The notes beneath the pieces were generated by a model. It searched no databases and had not been told where the DNA came from. It worked only from the letters and a program-made list of their open reading frames with translations. The position numbers and the translations under genes were made by a program. Of a stretch of 64,000 nucleotides of DNA, positions 6,909 through 16,433 are shown piece after piece; within the stretch, counting starts at the first letter, position 1; each line of letters starts with the position of its first letter. Origin of the DNA: Sporotomaculum syntrophicum (GTDB lineage Bacteria > Bacillota > Desulfotomaculia > Desulfotomaculales > Desulfallaceae); assembly GCF_009932395.1 (NCBI RefSeq), contig NZ_LSRS01000005.1, forward strand, positions 43,271 to 107,270. Reading direction: 5' to 3'.

Positions 6909-7880
6909 ATGGACGCAGATAAATTACTGGATTGTGCAAATAATTATATATTCAACGAACAGAAAGATGATAAATACAAACCATTAAAATCAGAAAGGGA
7001 CGATTTAAAAGGAGAAAATTTTGGTGATAATTCTATAGAGATTTGCGCTAATAATCAAGAAATACAGAGAATAACTACTAGTGAATCTATTGAAACAGGA
7101 AAATTTGAATACAAAGCAGTTGAAAACTATACGTGCAACACAGATCATTATAGGTCTACTACAATCCTGTCAGACAGTATAGAACCAATCATCAAAGACA
7201 TGCTGTTATTTGCCTCAAATCTTCGCGAAGCTATCGAAAAACAGCAACAATTAATATTAGATTTGCAGACATATATTATCAAACTTAATAACAAAACTAT
7301 AGAGCAACAATTATTAATTGATGCTCTGCAGAAAAAAGAAAATGAATTAAGGGAAATAATCCAAAGTAAACAACGTAAAATTATTGAATTACAGCAGTAT
7401 TATTATGAGCTACTAATCGATAAAACACAAGAAGTAGAGATAATAGATCATATTTTAACCACAAGGGAAACAGACTTGGCTAAGTTAACCAGTGAATTGG
7501 AGATTGTAAATCATGAACTAAAGAGTACAAATGAACTGTTAACCGTAAAGGAAAAACTTCTGGTCAAAATAAATAAAGAATTAGATCTTACAAATAAAGA
7601 TTTAAAGATTAAAAATACGATGCTTGAGAAAACTGAAGCTGACCTGGCTAATGTAACGGGTGAATTGGCAAAGGCAAATCAAGAATTAACAAATAGAAGT
7701 ATTCTACTTACTGAAAAAGAAGAAGCGTTTGATACTATTAAACAGGAATTAGAATTATTAAAGCAAGAAAAAGCAAATGAAAGGCGATCACTCATTGAGT
7801 TTAACAAGATTAAAGAAAGCATGCATAACATAATGCAACTGCTTCGGGGAAATAAAGATTCGGAGTTTGACCAGAAATAA
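6909..7880 (+). CDS. Coiled-coil protein, first gene of putative defence operon
   Basis: No family is recognised. The 323-aa product has a polar, low-complexity N-terminus (about 1-85). A nearly continuous coiled coil follows, about residues 95-300, with recurring L-x2-V-T-x-E-L and K-E-x2-L-x2-I heptad-like units between about 175 and 275. No membrane segment, signal peptide or catalytic motif is visible. I chose ATG 6909, 9 nt after AGGAGG (6894-6899); two TTG codons at 6903 and 6906 are closer alternatives. The next gene follows after 21 nt. The right end of the outer IS lies only about 5 nt before the ribosome site, so the native promoter may have been displaced. It probably acts as a scaffold or sensor for the downstream helicase and ATPase; that role is inference from context. 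Confidence 0.75.
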   Translation: MDADKLLDCANNYIFNEQKDDKYKPLKSERDDLKGENFGDNSIEICANNQEIQRITTSESIETGKFEYKAVENYTCNTDHYRSTTILSDSIEPIIKDMLLFASNLREAIEKQQQLILDLQTYIIKLNNKTIEQQLLIDALQKKENELREIIQSKQRKIIELQQYYYELLIDKTQEVEIIDHILTTRETDLAKLTSELEIVNHELKSTNELLTVKEKLLVKINKELDLTNKDLKIKNTMLEKTEADLANVTGELAKANQELTNRSILLTEKEEAFDTIKQELELLKQEKANERRSLIEFNKIKESMHNIMQLLRGNKDSEFDQK

Positions 7881-7901
7881 ATATCTTAAGATAGGTAGTC
7901 G

Positions 7902-10900
7902 ATGGTTGTGAAAATTGATTATGCTAAGTATGAAAGGCTGTCAGAAATAGAAAATTGCTTTGCTGCTCAAATCAGAGAAAAAGAAATTAGTCTCTTAGGA
8001 GATTTAGTAATAACTCAAGAGCAATTTAATGAATTAACAGACCTTATAAGGCACGTTATTCTAACTAATCAAAAGGCCATCCAAGTCAAATATGCTCTAG
8101 CTACAGCCGTTTTCTTAGTTTGGTGTAGTGTATATTATTATAAAGACGGCACTTTTTGGGATCCTATTTTTTCAAAATTGAAGATCCCTGATAACCTAAA
8201 GAAAGCCGAATTTTTAGGTGAAACGTTCCTAAAGGTTTTAAAAAAATTTGGACTTCAGAAAATCTCAGCCACTGAAAGAACTAAAAAATATATGACCCCA
8301 ATATTGATGCATGGCTATATAAGCGATCACTACGCCGGCAAGTTTCTTGACTACTTAAATGCAATCTATGTGTCATATTTAAAATATAATGTTACGGAAC
8401 ATGCAATGGCAAGTCTTTGGACTGACCTATTTAATTTGCATACTGAACAGATTTCTATTAAGAGCGAAATCGAAAAACTAGAAAAGCAAGAAAATCAAAT
8501 AAAGTTAGCTATTCAGAAATACTCAGTCCCAGATATATTACACAATATAAATCGGCTGATGCTCACTGAACATGAAGAAAATGTATCTCAATTAAAACAA
8601 AATATTACTGACATATTATCAAAGCTTAGTGAGCTTGATGAAGAAATTGAGCGCTATCAAATGATTGAAAGGGAATTAAAAGAATTCCGATTCATATTAG
8701 AAGGAATTAAGACTATTGCTCCGGCAGGATGGGCGGATGCTGCTTTAGAGCAATTAGTTCAGTTTCAACTGGAGAGTTCAGAATTAGTTAAGCACAAACT
8801 AGGGTGCTTAAATAAACAAAAATTTCACATAGTTAAAGAAAGAAAGCACTTTGAAAGCCAATATGCTATAGAAACGGAAAAGATCATAACGATAAAAACT
8901 AATATTTTAACGCTGGGGAAAGGCAAGGCTGAAGAAGGTTGGTCAATCTTAAATGACTTCCAGGAATTAAAGAAATCTTTAGAAGTTGTCCAAGCTAAAC
9001 TGATACAGAGACGGGAAATGCACCAGATGGAAGACTCTATAGAAAATTTAACCGTAAAACAAATTTTAACAACTTCATTAACACATCTAGCAGATGAGAA
9101 TCCCACACATTTTCAATCATTTATTAAGAGTACATTGAGAATGATTGATAGTGTGTCGAAAAATCAATGTATAGTTGAAACACACCGTATGTATAAACCG
9201 GTATACCGCTGGTGGAACAGTTTAGGCAAAGAAAAAAAGGAATCGTCTGTAAAACCATCTTCAACTGATGAAATAGCTCAAAATGGACATTTGCGTAAAC
9301 TACGTAGCAATTGGCGACTAGAACGGCCAAAGCTGCGTCAACCATCTCTTATCTACGATACGACTGAACGTAATCTATATCTTAAAATACCTGAGCAGCA
9401 GTTAGCAGCGCCAAAGGATTTCTACGAAGAACCACATTTCATTTTAGAATATTCAGATTTACAGGAAAAAATAGAAGTAAATTACGTTATCGAAAAAAAC
9501 AAAATGTTGATACAGGAACAAAAAGTCTGTATCAATAGACCAGACATTAAACATTTAACCTTCCGGTGTCTTAGTATATCTGAATATTGGCCAATAAGCG
9601 TAGAACCGGTCATGTTATTTAATCATAAAACAAAAGTAATGTTTGACCAAATTATTCCTAATGGTTATTATTACATTTTAGCACAAAAAAACTGGCAAAC
9701 GGACGCACAACATATAATAATTGACCAATACGTTGGCGGACCTGATGACTACAGGATATACGAAGTCAAAATGGACGAGTCGGAAATTAATTTTTGGTTG
9801 GATACTGCTAATAACCGTGAAACCTTGACTATTCAGTCTAGTCAATTTACAGGGATTGAATTAAAGGGAATTCAGTTTGTGCCCGGTGTATTCATGGAAG
9901 GAACGCCGGTATGTTATGCTTCTTCGCCAGTAATGACGATTGGATACAAAGCAATAGATACCCATCAAATAACGTTTTCTTTGTTTTATCAAGGAGTACT
10001 GCATATACAAAGTCCAATTCACGTTATGTTTAACAGATATGGTAAGCAAATCTCACCACATGCGGCAGAGCTGGAATTAGAAAAAATACTTAATAATAAG
10101 GCTCAACCCAATGTCGAAAAGATTCAAATTTCTATTACCGATCGACAGGGTAAGGAGATATTTGGCAGATCCTTTTGCCGGGTAAGAGGTTTAAATTTTA
10201 CTTTCAACACCTCAGAAATAGTCATCAAAGTCCCTGTAGGAGCCCTTTTGAGGCATCCTTATTCAATACAAGATGGCACAAGTTACCATATTCCTATCTC
10301 AGAGCAATCCTTGCTTGAAGTGGAAATTTATTTAAAACGTCTTGGATGGAAGACTTTTCAATTAGAATCACCTATAGTGCAATATGAACTTAGAAACATT
10401 GAAAACCAGAAGCTAAACATTCCACTATGTTTATTGTATTCAGAAGCCGAAAAGCTCAAAGACATTAGTGTTGATTGGTCTACTTCAAGTGATCTTCCGG
10501 AGAAAGTCATTCTTTTCGATGATGCGGAAAATTTAGTTAGCACATTTAATTTAAGAAACGGCCAGGCAAGTGCACAACTAATTGGTTTTTACGATATCAT
10601 TCGGGACTTGGCCGTTAACAGAAAAATTTATTTTCGTTGGGAAAGTAAAACCCGTATTTCACCAAATTTCTTACTGTTAGAAGTATTTCATAAGGTAGAA
10701 GTTACGGAATGTACACTATACCAGACAGAAAATGAAATGGATAACTTATTTGAAATTAGATATAAGCTAAATTTTCCTTATTCCGGGCAACTTATGATTC
10801 GTGTGCGTGAAACAGAGAACTCAAATAATATTCTGATAAATCAGGCCATAACGGATAATCCTTGTTATGTATATATTAATAAAGTTGATACCACAGCCAA

Positions 10901-11402
10901 ACTACTTACTTTTGAATTATTTTATATACAAAGTAATAAAAGCATTTTTGGAAACACAGAACAAGAAATAATTTGCTGGGAACGCGAAGAAAAAAGGATT
11001 CTAAAAAAAGCGGTAGTCAAAGAAATTTTAAAACGTGGACTATTGATTAAAGCTTTTAATTACGAGCATAAACAACACCTACTGCAGGATACATTTTGCA
11101 TTGAACAAATAACAAAAGAAAACAAACATTTTGCAGAAGAAGAGATTTTTACAGGTATTTTTAAAGGCAAGAATATATCTTCCGTGGTATATTTTTGTTT
11201 GGATATTGAAAAACAAAAACTTCCTTTTTTGATTGATACTGACTATGATGGCGTACAATATCATCCCGTTACTGGCGAACTTTTTTGGGAATGCCGGAGC
11301 GATCCTGAGATTATGGCACCACTTGATGATTTAGAATATACGATCAAGGAGGACGTAGTTTATGAACCTAAATCCGGTGCTTTCATCGCAAAAGATTTTT
11401 GA
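7902..11402 (+). CDS. Large unrecognised protein of putative defence operon
   Basis: I do not recognise this 1166-aa protein. Three parts can be seen. The N-terminal mostly helical domain (about 1-170) contains an aromatic stretch, VWCSVYYYKDGTFWDPIF, which is not long or uniform enough for a membrane anchor. A coiled coil follows, about 180-375. A long C-terminal region (about 480-1160) is rich in beta-strand-like alternation and may be several Ig-like or beta-sandwich modules. There is no Walker motif, HKD, HNH or PD-(D/E)XK signature that I can find. Translation starts at ATG 7902 with a weak ribosome site. Its last 41 nt overlap the helicase gene, so the two are probably translationally coupled and the products may form a complex. 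Confidence 0.75.
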   Translation: MVVKIDYAKYERLSEIENCFAAQIREKEISLLGDLVITQEQFNELTDLIRHVILTNQKAIQVKYALATAVFLVWCSVYYYKDGTFWDPIFSKLKIPDNLKKAEFLGETFLKVLKKFGLQKISATERTKKYMTPILMHGYISDHYAGKFLDYLNAIYVSYLKYNVTEHAMASLWTDLFNLHTEQISIKSEIEKLEKQENQIKLAIQKYSVPDILHNINRLMLTEHEENVSQLKQNITDILSKLSELDEEIERYQMIERELKEFRFILEGIKTIAPAGWADAALEQLVQFQLESSELVKHKLGCLNKQKFHIVKERKHFESQYAIETEKIITIKTNILTLGKGKAEEGWSILNDFQELKKSLEVVQAKLIQRREMHQMEDSIENLTVKQILTTSLTHLADENPTHFQSFIKSTLRMIDSVSKNQCIVETHRMYKPVYRWWNSLGKEKKESSVKPSSTDEIAQNGHLRKLRSNWRLERPKLRQPSLIYDTTERNLYLKIPEQQLAAPKDFYEEPHFILEYSDLQEKIEVNYVIEKNKMLIQEQKVCINRPDIKHLTFRCLSISEYWPISVEPVMLFNHKTKVMFDQIIPNGYYYILAQKNWQTDAQHIIIDQYVGGPDDYRIYEVKMDESEINFWLDTANNRETLTIQSSQFTGIELKGIQFVPGVFMEGTPVCYASSPVMTIGYKAIDTHQITFSLFYQGVLHIQSPIHVMFNRYGKQISPHAAELELEKILNNKAQPNVEKIQISITDRQGKEIFGRSFCRVRGLNFTFNTSEIVIKVPVGALLRHPYSIQDGTSYHIPISEQSLLEVEIYLKRLGWKTFQLESPIVQYELRNIENQKLNIPLCLLYSEAEKLKDISVDWSTSSDLPEKVILFDDAENLVSTFNLRNGQASAQLIGFYDIIRDLAVNRKIYFRWESKTRISPNFLLLEVFHKVEVTECTLYQTENEMDNLFEIRYKLNFPYSGQLMIRVRETENSNNILINQAITDNPCYVYINKVDTTAKLLTFELFYIQSNKSIFGNTEQEIICWEREEKRILKKAVVKEILKRGLLIKAFNYEHKQHLLQDTFCIEQITKENKHFAEEEIFTGIFKGKNISSVVYFCLDIEKQKLPFLIDTDYDGVQYHPVTGELFWECRSDPEIMAPLDDLEYTIKEDVVYEPKSGAFIAKDF

Positions 11403-14400
11403 AAGATATGTCAGTTATATCACCACAACATTTAGATTAAAAGATGAATCGTTAAATCAACAAATTAAGTCAGCATTAAATGATAAGTTTAGATTTTCCA
11501 AAGGACCAATTATCGAAGCGACCCCACCTTTTAAAACGGGGAAGAGCATACGACAATTAATAAATGAAGGTATCCTTACAAGCTCTTTTGCAGAGCTAAA
11601 AGCTGCTTCACTACCAATGGATAGAAGTTTATATCTGCATCAGGAAAAAACCATAATGAAAATTTGCCAAGAACAGCGTAACGCCGTTGTGGCAACAGGA
11701 ACAGGCAGTGGTAAAACTGAAGCCTTTATCATTCCCATTTTAAATCATCTTTTAACTGAAAAACAAAATCATAAACTTACCCCTGGTGTTCGAGCCTTAT
11801 TGTTATACCCAATGAATGCATTGGCTAACGACCAGATGAAGAGGTTGCGTGAACTTTTAAAAAATTGTCCGGAGATCACTTTTGGCATATATACAGGTGA
11901 AACAGAAGAAAAATATCGAGCAGCTTATGATAAATTTCAACGGATGCATCAGCAACCTTCGCTTCCTAATGAATTGATTTCTCGTGAACAGATGAAAGAA
12001 AGCCCACCACAAATACTCTTAACCAACTATGCCATGCTTGAATACCTAATGCTGCGTCCAGCTGACAACGTATTTTTTCAAGGACCCTATTCAAATTCTT
12101 GGAAATTTATTGTTATAGATGAAGCCCACACGTACACAGGTGCAAAAGGAATTGAAATGGCCATGCTTATTGCTCGTTTAAAAAGCACTATTGGCATAGA
12201 AGAAGGTCAACTTACCTGTATTATGACTAGCGCATCTCTCGGGAACGGCCAAGAAGATTTTAGCATGGTTGCGGATTTTGCCTCCAAAATATATCGGGAG
12301 CCGTTTGAACCCGGAGACATAATCGGTGCTACTAAAAAAACCTTTACTCACTCAGCTATTTGGGGTATTCCAGAACCAAACTTATATAAAAATATTAATC
12401 TGTGGTTAGATTCTGTTGGTAAAGATAAGCAGGAACTGCGCAAAATTTTAGTGGAATGTCAGGTGCCCGAAGCGACCATCGAAGAGGCTTACCATAAAGA
12501 AAATACATATGCGGATGGTGCATTATACCTCATCATGTCAGGTGATGGGCGTGTTGATCAAACTATCCGTAGTTTAGTTGATGGACCAATGGCTTTGGAA
12601 GAATTGGCTCAAAAGCTATTCCCAAACGACGAGCAGGCATCTTTAAATACCGCTTATCTCATTGACTTATGTAATCGGTTGCGTCGTCATGAGTATGATC
12701 ATTCACTTTTACCAGCAAGATATCATTACTTAGTAAAAGCACTGGAAGGTGCCTTCATTGTTTTTACTGAACAGCCGAAAGTCTATTTGAGCCGCATCAA
12801 CCAGGTAACCATAGGTCAAATGGATTATAAGGCTTTTGAAATTGGAGCCTGTATTAAGTGCAATAGTATATACCTTGTTGGTGAGGTTTTACCAGGTATA
12901 GATAAACCTTATCTTTACCTTTCTGAAACAAAAAACAGATATGCTGATGCTGAAAATGCTAACCTGGAATACTTTGCCCTACTTGAACAAGAAAAAGAAA
13001 TTGATCAGGAAAATGAAGATGTACTTTTAGAGGGCACACAGTTAAAAATACCACCTTTTTCAGTTTACAGACTGTGTGTATACTGCGGTGCTATACAACA
13101 GGATAATGGTACACCTGTCTGTGATTGTGTCCACTCTAAAACAGTCCGCTTGTTAAAAGTTAACCATAAGAACCAGAAGGTCCACAAATGTGGGATTTGT
13201 GGTTCAATTAATCCAACTTACAATATTGTCAGACGATTCTTTGTATCTGAAGATGCTGTCTCGAGCGTTTTGGCAACTACACTATATCAGGAACTGCCAA
13301 ACAAACAGAAGGCTCAAGTGCAGAATGACTCTATGAAAAATGATCTCTTTGGATTTTTAGATAATGATATCGTAGATACACTAAAAACTATTAAAAGTCA
13401 TAAACAATTACTTGTTTTCTCAGACAGTCGGCAAAATGCGGCCTACTTTGCGCCTTATCTTAGCCGCACCTATAATGATTTGTTGATCAAAAATGCTATG
13501 GTTCGAACTATTGAGTCACAGCATGACTTATGCATTGCGAACCGTTGGACCCTGGACGACTATTATCACCGAATCGATCGGTACGTTCGGGAAACAGCTT
13601 TTAGCAGTGCATCAGTGGAAACGTTACGACGTGATATCTGGAAATGGATTATGCTTGAGTTTGCTGTTGTTTCTGGGGCCAATTCATTAGAAAATTTGGG
13701 ACTTATTCATTTTCAACCGAATTTTGATGGCGTTCCCGGAATTGATAATATATGGAGAATACCAGCTTTAAAGAAATTTGGTTTTAAACAGGAAGAATTA
13801 CCTATCTTTTATGAATATATTTTAGATCAGTTCAGAGTTAATCGAGCAATTGAATATCCCGAGTATGTGTCTCCGCAAGATCCTGTTTTTGCACCTCAAA
13901 ATCAGCAGGGAGGTTTTTGGCGTCAAAAGCCAATAGGTGATGTACGATTCCCCCGAGGTTATTCATTAAAATCATGGTTGCCTGCACATGAACACTTTTC
14001 CAACGTTAGAATGGATTTTTTAAAGAAAGTTTTATCAGTAGGAAGTGCTGAGGTACAAAAGTCGACAGTCCAAGAGCTGTTGGGTATTTTATGGGAATCA
14101 ATGACCGATTTAAGAAGTCCATTAGTTAAATATTTAAAAAATGAGATGCTTCCTAAGCTAGGAAAAATTTATAAACTTGACCCTCAAATATATTGCGTAG
14201 CACCAGGAATGAATAATCCCGATGTAACCTATTATCAATGCGATACTTGTTTTAAAATATCGAAAACAAATTTACGTGATGTATGTCCTACTTACCGTTG
14301 TGAAGGTAAGCTTCACATAATTGATATGGATAAAAGATTTGATAATAACCATTACCGGAATCTTTATTTGAACATTAAACCTGAGAAAATGATAGCAAGT

Positions 14401-16197
14401 GAACATACAGCCCAATTAACCACTGAATATGCAGCAGAAGTACAAAATCAATTTATCAAAGGTGAAGTTAATGTCCTTAGTTGTTCAACTACTTTTGAAT
14501 TAGGTGTTGATGTGGGGGAACTGGAAACCGTTTTTATGAAAAACATGCCTCCCACACCAGCCAATTATGCACAACGGGCAGGGCGTGCAGGTCGTCGCAC
14601 AGATTCCACCGCTTATGCATTGACGTTTGCGCGCCTTTCATCACACGATTTTAACGGATTTAAAGATCCGAATAAAATGATTAGTGGGGTGGTCAAACCA
14701 CCTTATTTCGAAGTGGCTAACGAAAAAATAGTTCTACGCCACTTGTACGCCTGTGCATTTGCTCATTTTTGGCGTCAATACCCAAGTTATTTCAAAACGG
14801 TGAAAGACTTTTTCATGAGTGAACCCGCAGGCCCAGCGTTGTTTCGCCAGTTTCTAGATAGTAAGCCCCAGGCACTCTTTGAAATGCTTCAAGAGGTAAC
14901 TCCCGATGCAATTAAACACATGGTTAAATTAGAAAGTTGGGGTTGGGTTGACGATTTATATGGAGAACGTGGGGCGATGACTAAAGTTATCTCTGAACTC
15001 ACCTATGATTTAAATAGCATTCAACAAGCTATTGATGATGCCCTGAAAAAAGAGCATTATGGCAGGGCAAATACGCTGTCACGTATCCGTAACACAATTA
15101 CAGAAAGACCATTGATCAATTACTTTTCTCAAAAAAATCTTTTGCCCAAATATGGATTTCCGGTGGATGTAGTAGGTCTGGATATAAATCTTCACACCGA
15201 TGAAGCAAAGAATATTGACTTAAGTCGTGATTTGCAGATAGCCATCTCGGAATACGCACCGGAAAGCCAAGTCGTGGCTAATGGTAAGTTATGGACAAGC
15301 CGTTATGTGAAAAGGGTTGCCAACCGTGAACTTGTTCGATACAGTTATATCCAATGCTCATGTGGATTTTTCAGAAAAAATCTTGATTTAGAAAAAGTTA
15401 CTTATAGTAGTTGTCCGGTGTGTGGAAGTAAAAGGGTTCAAAAAGGTACTTTTGTGATACCTGAGTTTGGTTTCATTTCTGATAGTATCGTCGGTGAACC
15501 TGGTGATGCTAAACCAGAAAAAACCTATTCAAGTCGTAAGCATTTTTCAGGGTCAGGCGAGTATTTACAGGAAAAAACCATACTTGTGAACAAAACTAGG
15601 ATTGCCCTGAATACGCAGACACATGGTGTACTAACCGTAATAAATAGCGGAATCGGGTATGGGTTCTATTTATGCAAATTCTGTGGATATGGCAGCATAC
15701 AGGAAAAACCGAAAAGTCATAATAATCCCAATGGAATTAAATGTTCCGGTAATTTTGAAAGGGTGTCATTAGGGTATGACTTTGAAACAGATATTCTTGA
15801 AATTAGTTTTATAGATAGAATTTGTGACAAGGAACCCCCAACAGGTTATTGGGAATCACTGTTGTACAGTATCATTGAAGGCATGTCAGCATCTTTGGAA
15901 ATCAATAGGGATGATATTGATGGTACACTTCACATTAATAAAGATTTAACACGTTCAATGATTCTATTTGATACTGTACCAGGAGGCGCCGGACATGTTA
16001 AAAGGATGCTAGATGAAGAACAGTTTGTTGAGGTCTTAAAAGAAGCTCGTTCTATCGTAAGCAGCTGTACTTGTGGAGCAGAGAAGAAAGATACCAGTTG
16101 CTACAGCTGTTTGCGGAACTATCATAATCAATACTGTCATGATTATTTAAGAAGGGTCTATGCCATTGATGCCCTAAATAAGATCCTCGGTGATTAG
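11362..16197 (+). CDS. YprA-family DEAH helicase with C-terminal DUF1998 domain
   Basis: This 1611-aa superfamily 2 helicase has motif I TGTGSGKTEAF (Lys118), the DEAH box with following TYTGAKG (Asp253), a helicase C region with STTFELGVDVGELE, and motif VI QRAGRAGRR (about 1071). It ends with a DUF1998 domain: ILFDTVPGGAGHVKRML and a four-Cys cluster C-x-C...C-x2-C at about 1569-1585, which in the MrfA/YprA family may bind metal. Several further CxxC pairs are scattered from about 490 to 630, 960 to 990 and 1330 to 1445. YprA-family helicases include the repair protein MrfA, DrmA of DISARM and DpdJ of Dpd. ATG 11362 follows a strong AAGGAGG. The long insertion between the two helicase lobes is unusual. 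Role inferred: DNA or RNA translocase of an anti-phage complex. Confidence 0.88.
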   Translation: MNLNPVLSSQKIFERYVSYITTTFRLKDESLNQQIKSALNDKFRFSKGPIIEATPPFKTGKSIRQLINEGILTSSFAELKAASLPMDRSLYLHQEKTIMKICQEQRNAVVATGTGSGKTEAFIIPILNHLLTEKQNHKLTPGVRALLLYPMNALANDQMKRLRELLKNCPEITFGIYTGETEEKYRAAYDKFQRMHQQPSLPNELISREQMKESPPQILLTNYAMLEYLMLRPADNVFFQGPYSNSWKFIVIDEAHTYTGAKGIEMAMLIARLKSTIGIEEGQLTCIMTSASLGNGQEDFSMVADFASKIYREPFEPGDIIGATKKTFTHSAIWGIPEPNLYKNINLWLDSVGKDKQELRKILVECQVPEATIEEAYHKENTYADGALYLIMSGDGRVDQTIRSLVDGPMALEELAQKLFPNDEQASLNTAYLIDLCNRLRRHEYDHSLLPARYHYLVKALEGAFIVFTEQPKVYLSRINQVTIGQMDYKAFEIGACIKCNSIYLVGEVLPGIDKPYLYLSETKNRYADAENANLEYFALLEQEKEIDQENEDVLLEGTQLKIPPFSVYRLCVYCGAIQQDNGTPVCDCVHSKTVRLLKVNHKNQKVHKCGICGSINPTYNIVRRFFVSEDAVSSVLATTLYQELPNKQKAQVQNDSMKNDLFGFLDNDIVDTLKTIKSHKQLLVFSDSRQNAAYFAPYLSRTYNDLLIKNAMVRTIESQHDLCIANRWTLDDYYHRIDRYVRETAFSSASVETLRRDIWKWIMLEFAVVSGANSLENLGLIHFQPNFDGVPGIDNIWRIPALKKFGFKQEELPIFYEYILDQFRVNRAIEYPEYVSPQDPVFAPQNQQGGFWRQKPIGDVRFPRGYSLKSWLPAHEHFSNVRMDFLKKVLSVGSAEVQKSTVQELLGILWESMTDLRSPLVKYLKNEMLPKLGKIYKLDPQIYCVAPGMNNPDVTYYQCDTCFKISKTNLRDVCPTYRCEGKLHIIDMDKRFDNNHYRNLYLNIKPEKMIASEHTAQLTTEYAAEVQNQFIKGEVNVLSCSTTFELGVDVGELETVFMKNMPPTPANYAQRAGRAGRRTDSTAYALTFARLSSHDFNGFKDPNKMISGVVKPPYFEVANEKIVLRHLYACAFAHFWRQYPSYFKTVKDFFMSEPAGPALFRQFLDSKPQALFEMLQEVTPDAIKHMVKLESWGWVDDLYGERGAMTKVISELTYDLNSIQQAIDDALKKEHYGRANTLSRIRNTITERPLINYFSQKNLLPKYGFPVDVVGLDINLHTDEAKNIDLSRDLQIAISEYAPESQVVANGKLWTSRYVKRVANRELVRYSYIQCSCGFFRKNLDLEKVTYSSCPVCGSKRVQKGTFVIPEFGFISDSIVGEPGDAKPEKTYSSRKHFSGSGEYLQEKTILVNKTRIALNTQTHGVLTVINSGIGYGFYLCKFCGYGSIQEKPKSHNNPNGIKCSGNFERVSLGYDFETDILEISFIDRICDKEPPTGYWESLLYSIIEGMSASLEINRDDIDGTLHINKDLTRSMILFDTVPGGAGHVKRMLDEEQFVEVLKEARSIVSSCTCGAEKKDTSCYSCLRNYHNQYCHDYLRRVYAIDALNKILGD

Positions 16198-16382
16198 GTA
16201 ATTTATATGGATTAGATTTCGCTATAGAATCAAATGCATTGGACTCAATAATGCGGGATAAAAAACTGCTGGTTTGAGAACTTTCTTGAGTATAAGTATT
16301 TACTATAATGAAGACATCTTAAATTAAAATTTTTTTTTATGTATACTGACAAAGGGTGGTAATAATTAATTTGTATAATTAA

Positions 16383-16410
16383 GTTAGGCCATCAAAAATG
16401 ATGGCCTAAC
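16383..16410. promoter_or_regulatory. Perfect 12-bp hairpin before the second half of the defence operon
   Basis: GTTAGGCCATCA (16383-16394), AAAA, TGATGGCCTAAC (16399-16410) form a perfect inverted repeat. It is followed by TAATTAATAG rather than a T-run, so it is a poor terminator in the forward direction. A TATAAT at about 16373-16378 lies just before it, and the ribosome site of the next gene comes 14 nt after it. It could be an operator overlapping a transcription start, an mRNA-stability hairpin at a processing site, or an attenuator. The preceding 180 nt (16198-16380) are AT-rich without a gene. Confidence 0.5.
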
Positions 16411-16433
16411 TAATTAATAGGGGGTATTCAATC

